Assembly: GCA_024650045.1 (NCBI GenBank)
Contig: JANKMU010000017.1
Coordinates: 1 to 36,820 of the forward strand
Source of the DNA: Mycoplasmatota bacterium
GTDB lineage: Bacteria > Bacillota_I > Bacilli_A > Acholeplasmatales > Acholeplasmataceae
Length of the DNA stretch: 36,820 nucleotides
Reading direction: 5' to 3'
This document shows positions 25,901-33,102 of this stretch, in pieces. The stretch's first letter is position 1, and each line of letters opens with the position of its first letter. The notes below the pieces were generated by a model. It was not told the origin of the DNA. It was given only the letters and a program-made list of their open reading frames with translations, and ran no database searches. Position numbers and translations under genes: made by a program.

Positions 25901-28684
25901 GCAATAACGAGAGCTAAATTAAGAGGTTTATATGATTTAGATTCTAGATTGGTTGACCGCATATTGTCACAATCTATTATTGACAGTGGCATAAGTATTC
26001 ACTCTTTAAGTTATGATGAGGAAAGTGAATTAGATGAGTTTGACAATAAACTTGATTTAAAGAGAACTGAATTATTAGCATTAATTGATGCATTAGATAT
26101 ATTAGAAGTTGAAATCGCAGATGCGGATACTTTGGATACGAATACGTTAACACCAGATAATATTGATGCATTATTGGATTTAGGATCACCAATTATTTAT
26201 CGTTTAGTTGGTGAAAATATAATTACTCAAAATTTACATACTGATGAATCGCTTTCAGAAGTTGGTGATGTTAATTATGATGAAAACGCAATTGGTTCTG
26301 ATATAAAAGTGCCTGAGATGTATGCATTAGTTGAAGCAATGCGTGTCATGAACATCGTTAACTTAGGAACACCAATTGATGTTGATATAACAACAATTGC
26401 ACAACTTCAAGCATTACATTATCTTGGTTTAGGCATTGACCCAATCGAAGATTTACACCAATCACTCATTGTTCATAGATTGTTGTCAGAATCTATTATT
26501 GGAGCACTTGAAATACCAACAGATGCTTACATGACTGGAACTGTACTAGACTTAGTCCCTGATGAAATCCAAGGTGTTATTTATTCATTACTTGTATTAA
26601 GTGGTGGCGATGACACACAAACGATTTTAGGATTAACTCCAGTAGATACAACCGTCTTGACACCGGATGCGATTGAAGATTTACTCGATTTTGATGCACT
26701 CATTATTTACAGAATGGTTGCAAGTGGAATCATTGATCAAAACTTACAAACCGATGAATCATTAGCAGAAGTTGGAGATGTTAACTACGATGCAAACGCA
26801 ATTGGTTCTGACATAAAAGTGCCTGAAATGTATGCATTAGTTGAAGCGATGCGTGTGATGAACATCGTTAACTTAGGAACACCAATTGATATTGATACAA
26901 CGACAATTGCTCAATTACAACAACTTCATTATCTAGGTTTAGGTATTGATCCAGGTGTTGATGAATATGATTCGGTTATTGTTCATAGATTGTTATCGGA
27001 ATCCATTATTGGTGCATTAGTTATACCAACCGATGCTTATATGGTTGGAACATTACTAGACTTGGTTCCTAATGAAGTTCAAGGCGTTATTACTTCATTA
27101 CTCGTATTAAGTGGTGGTGATGATACACAAACGATTTTTGGATTAACTCCAGTAGATACTACAGTATTAACTCCAGATGCAATTGAAGATATCTTAGACA
27201 CAAACACATTAATTAATTATAGAATGGTTGCAGACGGAATTATTAGTGCAAATCTCGATACAGATGAATCACTGGCAGAAGTTGGTGATACTAACTATGA
27301 CGTAAATGCAATTGGATCAGATATTAAGATTTCTGAAATGTATGCATTAGTAGAAGCAATGCGTGTCATGAATATTGTTAACTTAGGTACACCAATTGAT
27401 ACCGAAAATGCAACGATTGCAAATTTACAATCTCTACATTATCTAGGTTTAGGTATTGATCCAGTTGTTGATGAGTATGAATCAGTTATTGTTCATAGAT
27501 TGTTATCAGATGGTATGATAACATCATTAACTATTCCAACCGATGCTTATATAGTAGGATCAATATTGGACTTATTACCTAGTGAAATACAAGGTGTCAT
27601 CGATGCATTGTTATTAATAAGTGGCGGGGATGGTTCACAAACATTAAACGATTTAACTCCAGTTGCAAATAGCACAATGACTCCAGACTTGATAGAAGAC
27701 TTATTGGATTTAGATAAGTTAATTATTTACAGATTAATTGCAGAAGGTATTATTAGTGCAAGTCTTGAAACAGATGAATCACTGGCAGAAGTTGGTGATA
27801 CTAACTATGACGTAAATGCAATTGGATCAGATATTAAGATTTTCGAAATGTATGCACTTGTAGCAGCAATGAGAATTATGAATATTGTAGATTTATCTGT
27901 AACGATGGATGCTACAACGATTACCATTGCACAATTACAAGATTTACATGATGTTGGTTTAGGTATAGGAACACCTAATGATTATGATTCAAGAATTGTA
28001 CATAGAATCTTATCAGATGGTATTATTACTTCATTAACTATTCCAACTGATGCATACATGGTTGGTTCAACATTAGATTTAGTTGCTGATGAAATCCAAG
28101 GTGTTATTGATGCTTTATTAGAAGTTAACGGTGGTGATGATACAGGAACACTATTTGGATTAACACCTATTGATGATTCAGCATTAACGCAATCTGTTCT
28201 TGCTAACTTGATTGCTATTGATACATTGATTGTTTATAGATTGATTGCAGAAGGTATTATTTCAGCAGGAATCGCAACAGATGAATCTTATGCAGTATTT
28301 GGTGATGATAATTTTGATTCTAATGCAGTTAATGCAGATATTAAGATTGATGAAATGAATCATATTGTGGAATCAATGGATATTTTGGGAATCACAAACA
28401 TCTTAACAGTTGCATCTGATATTACAGTTGCTAAATTGCAAGCATTAACAGATCCTGAAATTGAATCATTAATAGAAGCAGACACAGGTGGTCCAAATAC
28501 AATTATTTACTACATTGTTTCAGCAACAGTTGATCCAGACAATGATTTATATGACTTCTTAGTAGCGACTGATCCTGTAACATATCCAGGACCTGCAGAT
28601 GATTATTATGTACTAGATGCATTTGATAATAGACTAAGATTGAAGAGAACTGCAATTTCAGATGCTATCGATGAATTGCCTTAA
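19928..28684 (+). CDS. Giant (2918-residue) membrane-anchored acidic repeat protein with a CvpA-like N-terminus
   Basis: I do not recognise a family for the whole protein. Residues 1-210 hold about four membrane helices (5-25, 33-58, 95-118, 182-203). GFLRGTSKSTYF after helix 1 and RFFGGTIGAVNGLLIAF in helix 4 resemble CvpA-family proteins. Basic loops after helix 1 and between helices 3 and 4 put those loops inside and the remaining 2700 residues outside. That part is strongly acidic, has no Cys, is predicted mainly helical, and contains degenerate repeats of about 75-105 residues from at least residue 1450 (pattern SxhIhxRhhSxxII, then ExxxhhxAhxhhG, then LTPxxIxxLLD). From residue 2089 they form a regular 170-residue tandem array. 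A loop DTDGNGEDDFD near residue 1750 resembles a Ca-binding loop. No LPxTG. AAAGGCGG precedes the ATG; an ATG one codon later is equally possible. Confidence 0.85.
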   Translation: MMPSLLLIQWGVVGFFVVAHFLIGFLRGTSKSTYFTIVNILMTIVTLLLISLISINLILSPSFTFEDLVLRIQSMTGNIIPQDIVTYLVDPALTGFIVAIIDLVLRIVGFFSLYPIIKGFFTLIIFRPIWSFGIKKSLLRKQNEKLQIEFNEKQTGKKKFVPTKRLKKNISSRFFGGTIGAVNGLLIAFIFLLPVLVMASFVSGFNDTLTVANQSDTELSTSNGEIITIPNEVQQYLNEVAEMNEKGFSSITRQIVVQGKPIDRLIFDMIFTTYVVEEDDKVPINFIGELEGIIGIAEVIYAGGYLDDDFDYRDISSDNLDDLDKIFGHIGNSNLIGYMIPFATKYGVENLLPDYIGGTNLMDRPGSAAALDEFTSIDWSVEFDNVYGIVEAVLEFGSVAEILNYANNPELLLELSPEEGVRLANIIRAIGDMETFSLFSAAADYATTLNEVQQEISWMDPLEVEDYLQDRLSFIIDNPKFFTGSDGEISRIANLIEAIYSDEFGDVNLVELVNSVNDPQTFLDNQNAEWTGSLLEKIVEIQLLIESIPIGVDYGVYNTLGDQIERELADQISESLNEVGWDEEILNVGDIYKEVLKLGISSILGENPNYYAYVDQVAVNNMDSIRTIVEKVFEDSQVVNTAIELASPVIIDTLVEDPELKELIQDALISDPESGVVDFRFGQEVNHLLTMVESIYQFTTATQLANLSSMTQDAQIEVFASFGSLTEIQYNRFTSAIEELQIFERTGANGLEFAKNRFAIEQLYVPEEVELGKELSAIVGFVYYAASYTYENRLNYDTYEEIDFAPLLKDEVFRSHLLSTELENHSNLLLSNIAHNLMVYAGDQAISQYLAIPENLSSASPESEDWMDELNALLGAVFDLGGSFEGSEAMTLSVRDVLTTVQNPVSAPISLITQFQDIVKANEAFGSLDSSQILRSSIVNAIDTMGPTFTTSLNGYELKTPEIARDGNMIKIGMIVELIHGLATVFDDANTTLNYQTFADFSSATYKYDYVNAFNHLEDSSLETLADITLLRGFISDAMLSPDLQAYARDIVNNSGNITVSDGFLAFERVDNVLSTTDLSELFISVKSMQITEPFYASPGTGIYTFLQTFDDQKLDQVFDSKILKEIFTFALADPEALQSLAGIVETAYSGAQSTNGILGAINPRFLPIVSALGSYRDEDDLFDVNEIKALIKAFNNLNVESVADLNALADLTVAHNKVKDTMVIEDLFSSNWLYDQINYVFTNDLFLEELAEIASQQVLNQTGLNKQFTKDDVSFALDKYNLIEVDGAREGGVKVEEIKKFILSGTRLDWGTLELGAGAGIASNLSTILMQDGTDGLRHIDVMFESNLLVAIFDKLLNFEYNGIGMDEVAIAFLNTKLDTVAALEGLQLQKEFLHYDIRAYDENEVLRKEEIIEMVEAVSFVDLTQTIGIPTFVQMIEDDTFDEIFDSYILHSFISNALTNEDVQQLGITKANNAQEIVELANDFLAVDPILMDGDLFKSEEIKNILIALNTMGLTDSAGFNSIGLATFSELNGRNVDIDTGEDDFDRVFNAGYIYIILDRALKLESLGDYVGTMLGNALNTTIEDLDTTPSNAMLGTLLDSEIENSRVPKAEFRRMFTSFGLLGDIGAIGLGTFTNMVDTAAPSDDFTTFTESDYIYTILARLFDHPAFGDYVGDMLSGAFGDDDVDLDMTPPSDSKGTVLGDVEEGLLTRYELRQMMISFKFLGLDDGTDVNVETIMNLVGEDTDGNGEDDFDQFLESIYIRDKVSILLMSDSIIDKLANGRFTAEAFRLLIPQTATETVDARDRFTKVELYDLFNGLKILGVSDLEGSNIGLDTVTSLEDAEVLQVLDSSYLYVTIHLMLDTEESLNVPLDAYEDTGNYDGLVKKTEIVNLLNAFDVFGTSNPEEIDANTVTIAELQELLDLNSVIIDQIISDAIVDALDSIPTSSYNDDQSRLLKAELYNLVEVLLILADNDDTQTLASLTPIDTDAITRAKLRGLYDLDSRLVDRILSQSIIDSGISIHSLSYDEESELDEFDNKLDLKRTELLALIDALDILEVEIADADTLDTNTLTPDNIDALLDLGSPIIYRLVGENIITQNLHTDESLSEVGDVNYDENAIGSDIKVPEMYALVEAMRVMNIVNLGTPIDVDITTIAQLQALHYLGLGIDPIEDLHQSLIVHRLLSESIIGALEIPTDAYMTGTVLDLVPDEIQGVIYSLLVLSGGDDTQTILGLTPVDTTVLTPDAIEDLLDFDALIIYRMVASGIIDQNLQTDESLAEVGDVNYDANAIGSDIKVPEMYALVEAMRVMNIVNLGTPIDIDTTTIAQLQQLHYLGLGIDPGVDEYDSVIVHRLLSESIIGALVIPTDAYMVGTLLDLVPNEVQGVITSLLVLSGGDDTQTIFGLTPVDTTVLTPDAIEDILDTNTLINYRMVADGIISANLDTDESLAEVGDTNYDVNAIGSDIKISEMYALVEAMRVMNIVNLGTPIDTENATIANLQSLHYLGLGIDPVVDEYESVIVHRLLSDGMITSLTIPTDAYIVGSILDLLPSEIQGVIDALLLISGGDGSQTLNDLTPVANSTMTPDLIEDLLDLDKLIIYRLIAEGIISASLETDESLAEVGDTNYDVNAIGSDIKIFEMYALVAAMRIMNIVDLSVTMDATTITIAQLQDLHDVGLGIGTPNDYDSRIVHRILSDGIITSLTIPTDAYMVGSTLDLVADEIQGVIDALLEVNGGDDTGTLFGLTPIDDSALTQSVLANLIAIDTLIVYRLIAEGIISAGIATDESYAVFGDDNFDSNAVNADIKIDEMNHIVESMDILGITNILTVASDITVAKLQALTDPEIESLIEADTGGPNTIIYYIVSATVDPDNDLYDFLVATDPVTYPGPADDYYVLDAFDNRLRLKRTAISDAIDELP
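26192..28499 (+). repeat. Tandem 510-bp coding repeats in the giant gene
   Basis: Equivalent points recur at 26192, 26702, 27212, 27722 and 28229, a period of 510, 510, 510 and 507 bp (170 residues, one with a codon lost). Each unit has two related halves of about 78 and 92 residues, the second starting at VIVHRLLS (for example 26468, 26978). Copies 3 and 4 share 73 identical bases (27260-27332 and 27770-27842), which implies recent duplication or conversion. The fifth copy diverges and is incomplete. Confidence 0.85.
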
Positions 28685-28701
28685 GATTAATTAAGTAACA
28701 A

Positions 28702-28736
28702 AAAACCACTTTGGAATTATCCAAGGTGGTTTTATT
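28702..28736. terminator. Bidirectional terminator between convergent genes
   Basis: A 14-bp stem (28702-28715 with 28720-28733, one G-T pair) encloses loop ATTA. T-rich tails follow on both strands, so it can end the giant gene on the plus strand and the M20 operon on the minus strand. Confidence 0.9.
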
Positions 28737-28752
28737 TATAAATAATCATAAT

Positions 28753-30180
28753 TTATAATTGATCAATTAAGTTTAAATAAAAATTTACTCCACGAACAAC
28801 ATTGTCAATTGTTATATCTTCATCAATACCATGAATCTTAGCTAAATCAGCTTTTGATAAATCCATAGGTGAGAACTTATAAACTCGCTCACAGATTTCA
28901 TGATAATGTCTAGAATCAGTCGTAGCAACCATCAAATATGGTGCAACTATTACATCCGGCCATGTTTGGCAAATTGCTTTTTGTAACATATTAAATCCTT
29001 CATCTACTAAAGAAACTGTTGATGCTTCACAAACTGCGGTTGTTTCTACTTCAATGTTATGATTTTTAATAACCTTCTTGATTTTTTGAATGACTTGATT
29101 AGATGTCTCTCCTTGTCTTAAACGATAATTAACACCAATTGATGCAGTAGAAGGTAAAACATTAATTGCTTCACTACCTTCAGCTAACGTAAATGCTTGT
29201 GTTGTTCTAAACATAGACAAGAATTCTCCACCGGTTTTTTTAGCAATCAGTTTAACAACTGGAAGGAATAACCATAAATTAGCAAACAATACTTTAATGC
29301 CTAATGATTTCGAGTGAGGAGCTAAAGATTCAAATAATTGTCTTACTGGGTATGTCATCTTAAGTTTAAATTGTTTGTTTTTATTTAGAGCTATAACTGC
29401 TTTTGATAAATCTGTAATTGGTGTGTTTTTTGGAGGAGTAGATGCGTGTCCACCTTTTGAATGAGCAGTTAACTTAATATTTAAAAAACCTTTTTCTGCA
29501 ATACCTACAACAGCAGCTTTTTGACTTACGCCAGGAAACATCTTAGAAACGATTGCTCCACCTTCATCAAGTACCATATAAGGCTTTATGCCTTTTTCTT
29601 TTAGATAGTTAACAATTGATGGTGCTGATGGACCAAAGACTTCTTCATCACCTGAAAATGCTAAGTATAAATCATTTTTAAATGTTTTACCGTTTGCTAA
29701 TGCATGCTCTACAGATTCCATAACAGCATTTAAACTGCTTTTCGTATCTAATGCACCGCGTCCATATACAGTTTTCTCATCAATTTTTCCGCTAAAAGGA
29801 TTATGAATCCAATCTCCAGAAACAGGAACAACATCATAATGTGACATGAAGACTATTGGTTTCTCATCAGATTCACCTTTGATGAAAAATAATACACCAG
29901 CTTCATGTTCACTATATTCAGAGACTTCACTTACTTTAGGGAATCTTTCCTTAAGAAAATCTCTAAATTTTTTAAACTCAGCACGATCTACTTTTTTCTC
30001 ATCTAAATTAGAAACTGTTTTAAATTGGATCATTTGAGATAAAGACTCAACAACTCTTTTTTCATCTATTTCGTGTTTTTTCTTCATTTCAGGAAACTGA
30101 GTAGGTTTGAAGTTTGCTGTTCTAGTGACGATAACTAAGAAGATGATTATAGGTATGATTAATAGTGCATACCATTCCAT
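28753..30180 (-). CDS. Membrane-anchored M20-family metallopeptidase (CPS1/PM20D1-like)
   Basis: This is a 475-residue zinc carboxypeptidase or acylase. One N-terminal membrane helix (residues 4-19) is followed by a catalytic domain. Metal and catalytic residues are visible: His114 and Asp116 in HYDVVPV, Asp145 in GRGALDTKSS, Glu179-Glu180 in SGDEEVFG, Asp205 in LDEGG, and the last ligand His450 in IHGIDEDI. The layout fits the Gly-X carboxypeptidase CPS1/PM20D1 branch, which cut C-terminal residues or N-acyl amino acids; the true substrate is unknown. Two basic residues just after the helix are few, so side of the membrane is uncertain. It is the last gene of an operon, its ATG overlapping the preceding stop as TAATG, with AAGGGAA as ribosome site. 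Confidence 0.88.
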   Translation of the reverse strand: MEWYALLIIPIIIFLVIVTRTANFKPTQFPEMKKKHEIDEKRVVESLSQMIQFKTVSNLDEKKVDRAEFKKFRDFLKERFPKVSEVSEYSEHEAGVLFFIKGESDEKPIVFMSHYDVVPVSGDWIHNPFSGKIDEKTVYGRGALDTKSSLNAVMESVEHALANGKTFKNDLYLAFSGDEEVFGPSAPSIVNYLKEKGIKPYMVLDEGGAIVSKMFPGVSQKAAVVGIAEKGFLNIKLTAHSKGGHASTPPKNTPITDLSKAVIALNKNKQFKLKMTYPVRQLFESLAPHSKSLGIKVLFANLWLFLPVVKLIAKKTGGEFLSMFRTTQAFTLAEGSEAINVLPSTASIGVNYRLRQGETSNQVIQKIKKVIKNHNIEVETTAVCEASTVSLVDEGFNMLQKAICQTWPDVIVAPYLMVATTDSRHYHEICERVYKFSPMDLSKADLAKIHGIDEDITIDNVVRGVNFYLNLIDQL

Positions 30181-30839
30181 TATTCAATCATTCCCTTCTT
30201 ATAAAGGATTCTTGCCGTTACTAATGATATAACAACACCTACGGGTACCATAATACCAACTAAACCAGCACTTCCAGGGACGAATAAGAAGAAGATAACC
30301 ATGAATACAATCGGTAACACAGCAATCTTAACGCGCTTCATGACATAGACAATCCCTAAAGCACCAAATAATGCAGGAATAATATTACCAAATGCCGGTT
30401 GCAATGCTTCAGATTCTAATAAAGGTGTTAATGGAATAATTAATATTGCACCAACTAAAATAATTAATGTTGTAATTATACTACTAGATGCAACTGCGAT
30501 TGTTGAGAAAACATCGCCTTCTTCAGTGCCCTTTTCAATATCTAATGCATCTTGTGCATTGAGAGCAGCAGGTACTTTTAAGCTTGTTAAATTACCAGTA
30601 ACAAATGCTAAGTAACTACTTCCTGTACCGAGCATAGGAGTAAAGGTGAAAACTTCAATAGTTGTTACTGGCCAAAAAATAACAGCAGTAGCAATAAAGC
30701 CAGGGAAGAAGTGTTCAGCAGATGGCCATACACCAGTTATTGAACTGATGAGCAATGGAACACTAATAAACAGTGCTAATGCACCAAGCATCCAAATGCG
30801 ACCTTCAAAGTGTAGTTGATCTTGATATGAACGTTTCAT
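30180..30839 (-). CDS. Multi-pass membrane protein, partner of the DUF5058 protein
   Basis: The product has 219 residues with about five or six hydrophobic segments: 17-33, 45-63, 110-135, 147-163, 171-186 and 190-210. No enzyme motif or Cys is visible. A conserved-looking polar segment between helices 2 and 3 (PMLGTGSSYLAFVTGNLTS, then KVPAALNAQDALDIE) may form a substrate path. It sits between the DUF5058-type gene (1-bp gap) and the M20 peptidase gene (overlap), so the three are co-translated. I infer that it and the DUF5058 protein form one transporter; no biochemical role is established to my knowledge. Confidence 0.7.
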   Translation of the reverse strand: MKRSYQDQLHFEGRIWMLGALALFISVPLLISSITGVWPSAEHFFPGFIATAVIFWPVTTIEVFTFTPMLGTGSSYLAFVTGNLTSLKVPAALNAQDALDIEKGTEEGDVFSTIAVASSSIITTLIILVGAILIIPLTPLLESEALQPAFGNIIPALFGALGIVYVMKRVKIAVLPIVFMVIFFLFVPGSAGLVGIMVPVGVVISLVTARILYKKGMIE

Positions 30840-30840
30840 A

Positions 30841-31581
30841 TTATCTTACCCCCAAACTTGCGAATAACATAGCTAATGCCATTGCACCTACCATAGAAAG
30901 TGGTAATGCATAGTTTCTTAACCAATCCCACTTATATTTTTTGATTAACAAGCCAAAAACGATGATGAGTCCAGCTGATGATAACAAAACTAAAATTGAA
31001 AGAACTGATATATATGTTTCATTATCTACAGTAATTGGAGCTAAAACATATCCAACAAAAGCTGAAATTAATCCAAGAAATAACGCATCCATCATGATTC
31101 CGTTCCACTTATTATCTTTTTGCTTAACCTCTTTCATTTTTCCACTCATTTTTTTGAAGAACAAGGGAATAATAAAAAGAGGTGGAATACATCCGAATGT
31201 CATCACCCATAAAGCAGTGATAATAATTTCTGGAGATAAAGTATCACCAATATTTAAATTGAATACACCACTTATAACGTTGATTGCTGCAGGCAGTTCA
31301 TATGTAACAGCACCTAGTGTTCCTAATCTTAAACCAGAAATCATCGGACCGAAAACTTTGCTTAATGCAACCAATCCAATTAAAATTGCAAGCGACGGAG
31401 CAATGCTGAATATCATAGATGATGTTATAGTTTTATTAACTTGCTCTTTTGTATATCCTAAAGCGAAAGCTTTTCTTCTTGCTTTTAATAAAAAAATAGC
31501 AGATTGCATTAGAACATAGACAAAAACCATGCCTACAATCAAATAAATCCACCAAGATCCTAAAAATCCCATATTTGGCAC
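30841..31581 (-). CDS. DUF5058-family membrane protein
   Basis: This is a 246-residue protein with about six or seven membrane helices. The N-terminus (WWIYLIVGMVFVYVLMQ, then FLLKARRKAFALGYT) and the following SSMIFSIAPSLAILIGLVALS, then RLGTLGAVTYELPAA, agree with my memory of DUF5058 proteins of Clostridia, which are found beside M20 peptidases. It is the first gene of the minus-strand operon, with AAAGAGGG as ribosome site. The family is uncharacterised; a transport role for peptides or amino-acid derivatives is inferred from the peptidase neighbour. Confidence 0.75.
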   Translation of the reverse strand: MPNMGFLGSWWIYLIVGMVFVYVLMQSAIFLLKARRKAFALGYTKEQVNKTITSSMIFSIAPSLAILIGLVALSKVFGPMISGLRLGTLGAVTYELPAAINVISGVFNLNIGDTLSPEIIITALWVMTFGCIPPLFIIPLFFKKMSGKMKEVKQKDNKWNGIMMDALFLGLISAFVGYVLAPITVDNETYISVLSILVLLSSAGLIIVFGLLIKKYKWDWLRNYALPLSMVGAMALAMLFASLGVR

Positions 31582-31607
31582 CCTCTTTACTGTTGTTGTT
31601 TTATATC

Positions 31608-31638
31608 ATTATATACTAGTTTATTGATATTTTGACAA
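31608..31638 (-). promoter_or_regulatory. Promoter of the DUF5058-M20 operon
   Basis: On the minus strand TTGTCA (31633-31638) is followed after 17 bp by TATATA (31610-31615) or after 19 bp by TATAAT (31608-31613). Confidence 0.5.
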
Positions 31639-31639
31639 A

Positions 31640-31661
31640 AATAAAAGGCGCTTTCGCGCCT
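31640..31661 (-). terminator. Terminator of the PPi-phosphofructokinase gene
   Basis: On the minus strand AGGCGC, loop GAAA, GCGCCT (31646-31661) is followed by TTTATTTTT. It is GC-rich with a stable tetraloop, a strong terminator just after the pfp stop. Confidence 0.9.
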
Positions 31662-31667
31662 AATAGA

Positions 31668-32912
31668 TTATTTTTTTGGAACTCTTATTTTTTTAAGTTG
31701 TGCAAATCTTGGAAGACCATCAACTAATTTAGCTTTTGATTCGCCTTGGATTAATGGTAAAGCATAATCGATATATTCTTGAGTCATACCTCTACCATCA
31801 GGTAAAATCCACTCAAGTGGTACTTTTTGCTCTGTGTTTGCTGCTAGTCTTAGCGGCAACATAACATATTTGATTTTATATGGATTACTAGATACTCGCT
31901 TAAAGCCAACCATTTTATCTGTTGTTCCGGCAACTGCAGCTTTAACAGCTTTTACTCCTGATTTAAATGCTTCTTCAACATCAACTTTTGATGCTAAATG
32001 TGCAGCTGATCTTTGAAGTAAACTAAACTCGATAGCTCTTACTTTTGCATCAATTCTATTTGCAACTTCATTAGCTAATACTTGAGCAGTTCCACCAAGT
32101 TGAGCATGTCCGAAAGCATCTGTTTTTAATTCTCCATATTTTTCAGGAATATATTTTCCATCTTCGGTTTTAATACCTTCACTAACCGCAACAATAACTT
32201 TACCTTTTTGATCCAAAATTTTATGAACTTGTACAAAGAAGTCTTCTATATCAAAAGGTACTTCAGGAAGATAAATTAAATCAGGACCTTGATTCTTCAT
32301 TTGAGCTAAAGCAGCTGCAGCTGTTAACCAACCTGCATTTCTTCCCATAACTTCAACGATTGTAATCATTTTTGTATCATAAACAGTTGCATCATGATAA
32401 AGTTCCATTAATGTTGTTGCTACATATTTTGCAGCACTTGCATATCCTGGAGAATGATCAGTTGCATTTAAGTCGTTATCAATTGTTTTTGGAACACCTA
32501 TAACATTGCAATCATATTCTGACTTCTTAAAGAACTTGCTAATTTTATTACAAGTATCCATCGAGTCATTGCCACCATTATAAAAGAAGTAACGAATATT
32601 GTATTTTTTGAATACTTCTAAAAGTCGTACATATTCACTATCATCTTTTTTAGGGTCTTTCATTTTATATCTGACGCTACCGATAGCTGAAGAAGGTGTG
32701 TTTTTTAATAAAACAAGTTCTTCAACATCTTCTTGTCTAATATCATAAAAATCTTCATTCAATATACCCTTAATTCCGTGGATTGCTCCATAGACTTCAG
32801 TAATATTTTCTTGTTTTAGTGCCTCTAAAAATACTCCAGCTGCACTTGCATTTATTACACTTGTTGGACCACCTGATTGACCAAGAAGTGCTGCTCCTAC
32901 TAAATTTTTCAT
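31668..32912 (-). CDS. pfp: Pyrophosphate-dependent 6-phosphofructokinase
   Basis: This enzyme makes fructose 1,6-bisphosphate from fructose 6-phosphate with PPi, reversibly, in the cytoplasm. The 414-residue protein has the PFK fold with GQSGGPT at 11-17. The two residues that set donor choice are of the PPi type: Asp116 in GGNDS (ATP enzymes have Gly in GGDG) and Lys142 in PKTIDND (ATP enzymes have Gly in PGTIDND). MGRNAGWL and the long C-terminal part fit the long, single-subunit PPi-PFKs. It is transcribed alone, divergent from the ATP-dependent enzyme at 33111. GGTGAT precedes the ATG. The donor assignment is from residues, not assay. Confidence 0.93.
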   Translation of the reverse strand: MKNLVGAALLGQSGGPTSVINASAAGVFLEALKQENITEVYGAIHGIKGILNEDFYDIRQEDVEELVLLKNTPSSAIGSVRYKMKDPKKDDSEYVRLLEVFKKYNIRYFFYNGGNDSMDTCNKISKFFKKSEYDCNVIGVPKTIDNDLNATDHSPGYASAAKYVATTLMELYHDATVYDTKMITIVEVMGRNAGWLTAAAALAQMKNQGPDLIYLPEVPFDIEDFFVQVHKILDQKGKVIVAVSEGIKTEDGKYIPEKYGELKTDAFGHAQLGGTAQVLANEVANRIDAKVRAIEFSLLQRSAAHLASKVDVEEAFKSGVKAVKAAVAGTTDKMVGFKRVSSNPYKIKYVMLPLRLAANTEQKVPLEWILPDGRGMTQEYIDYALPLIQGESKAKLVDGLPRFAQLKKIRVPKK

Positions 32913-33000
32913 ATAATCACCATTCTTTTTTATTTTTATATTCTATACCATTGTTATTGTAACATAATTAAAGTACAAATAATAAACAAATACTGAAATA

Positions 33001-33008
33001 AAACGTTT
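33001..33008. promoter_or_regulatory. AAACGTTT palindrome (possible operator, distal copy)
   Basis: Within AAAACGTTTCCA, an imperfect match to the CcpA cre pattern (TGWAANCGNTNWCA, about 11 of 14). The same 8-mer recurs at 33103-33110. It sits in the spacer shared by pfp and pfkA. The role is a guess. Confidence 0.25.
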
Positions 33009-33059
33009 CCATAATTTACCAAAATGTAAGGTTTTCACATGCAATTTGACCCTTATATA

Positions 33060-33068
33060 TGCTATAAT
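33060..33068 (+). promoter_or_regulatory. Extended -10 promoter of pfkA-ppdK
   Basis: TGCTATAAT is a full extended -10. TTGACC at 33046-33051 is too close (11 bp) to act as its -35. The leader is about 36 nt and contains AAGGGAG (33095-33101). Confidence 0.5.
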
Positions 33069-33102
33069 GATGTTGCAGTATGTTTTTTTATATCAAGGGA
33101 GT

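Noticed and set aside
26192-28499. Regular repeats as a possible CRISPR array
   Set aside because: The period is 510 bp, the frame stays open throughout, and the differences are mostly synonymous or conservative; it is a coding repeat.
19928-28684. Giant ORF as an artefact or a megasynthase/polyketide-type enzyme
   Set aside because: It has a proper promoter, ribosome site and terminator and one open frame; no enzyme motif (carrier, ketosynthase, adenylation) is visible, only membrane helices and helical repeats.
30941-31519. 192-residue plus-strand ORF antisense to the DUF5058-type gene
   Set aside because: The minus-strand protein has clear membrane helices, operon overlaps and a promoter; the plus-strand frame has no ribosome site or recognisable domain.
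33046-33068. TTGACC with TATAAT as a normal -35/-10 pair for pfkA
   Set aside because: The spacing is only 11 bp; the extended -10 at 33060-33068 is the better reading.
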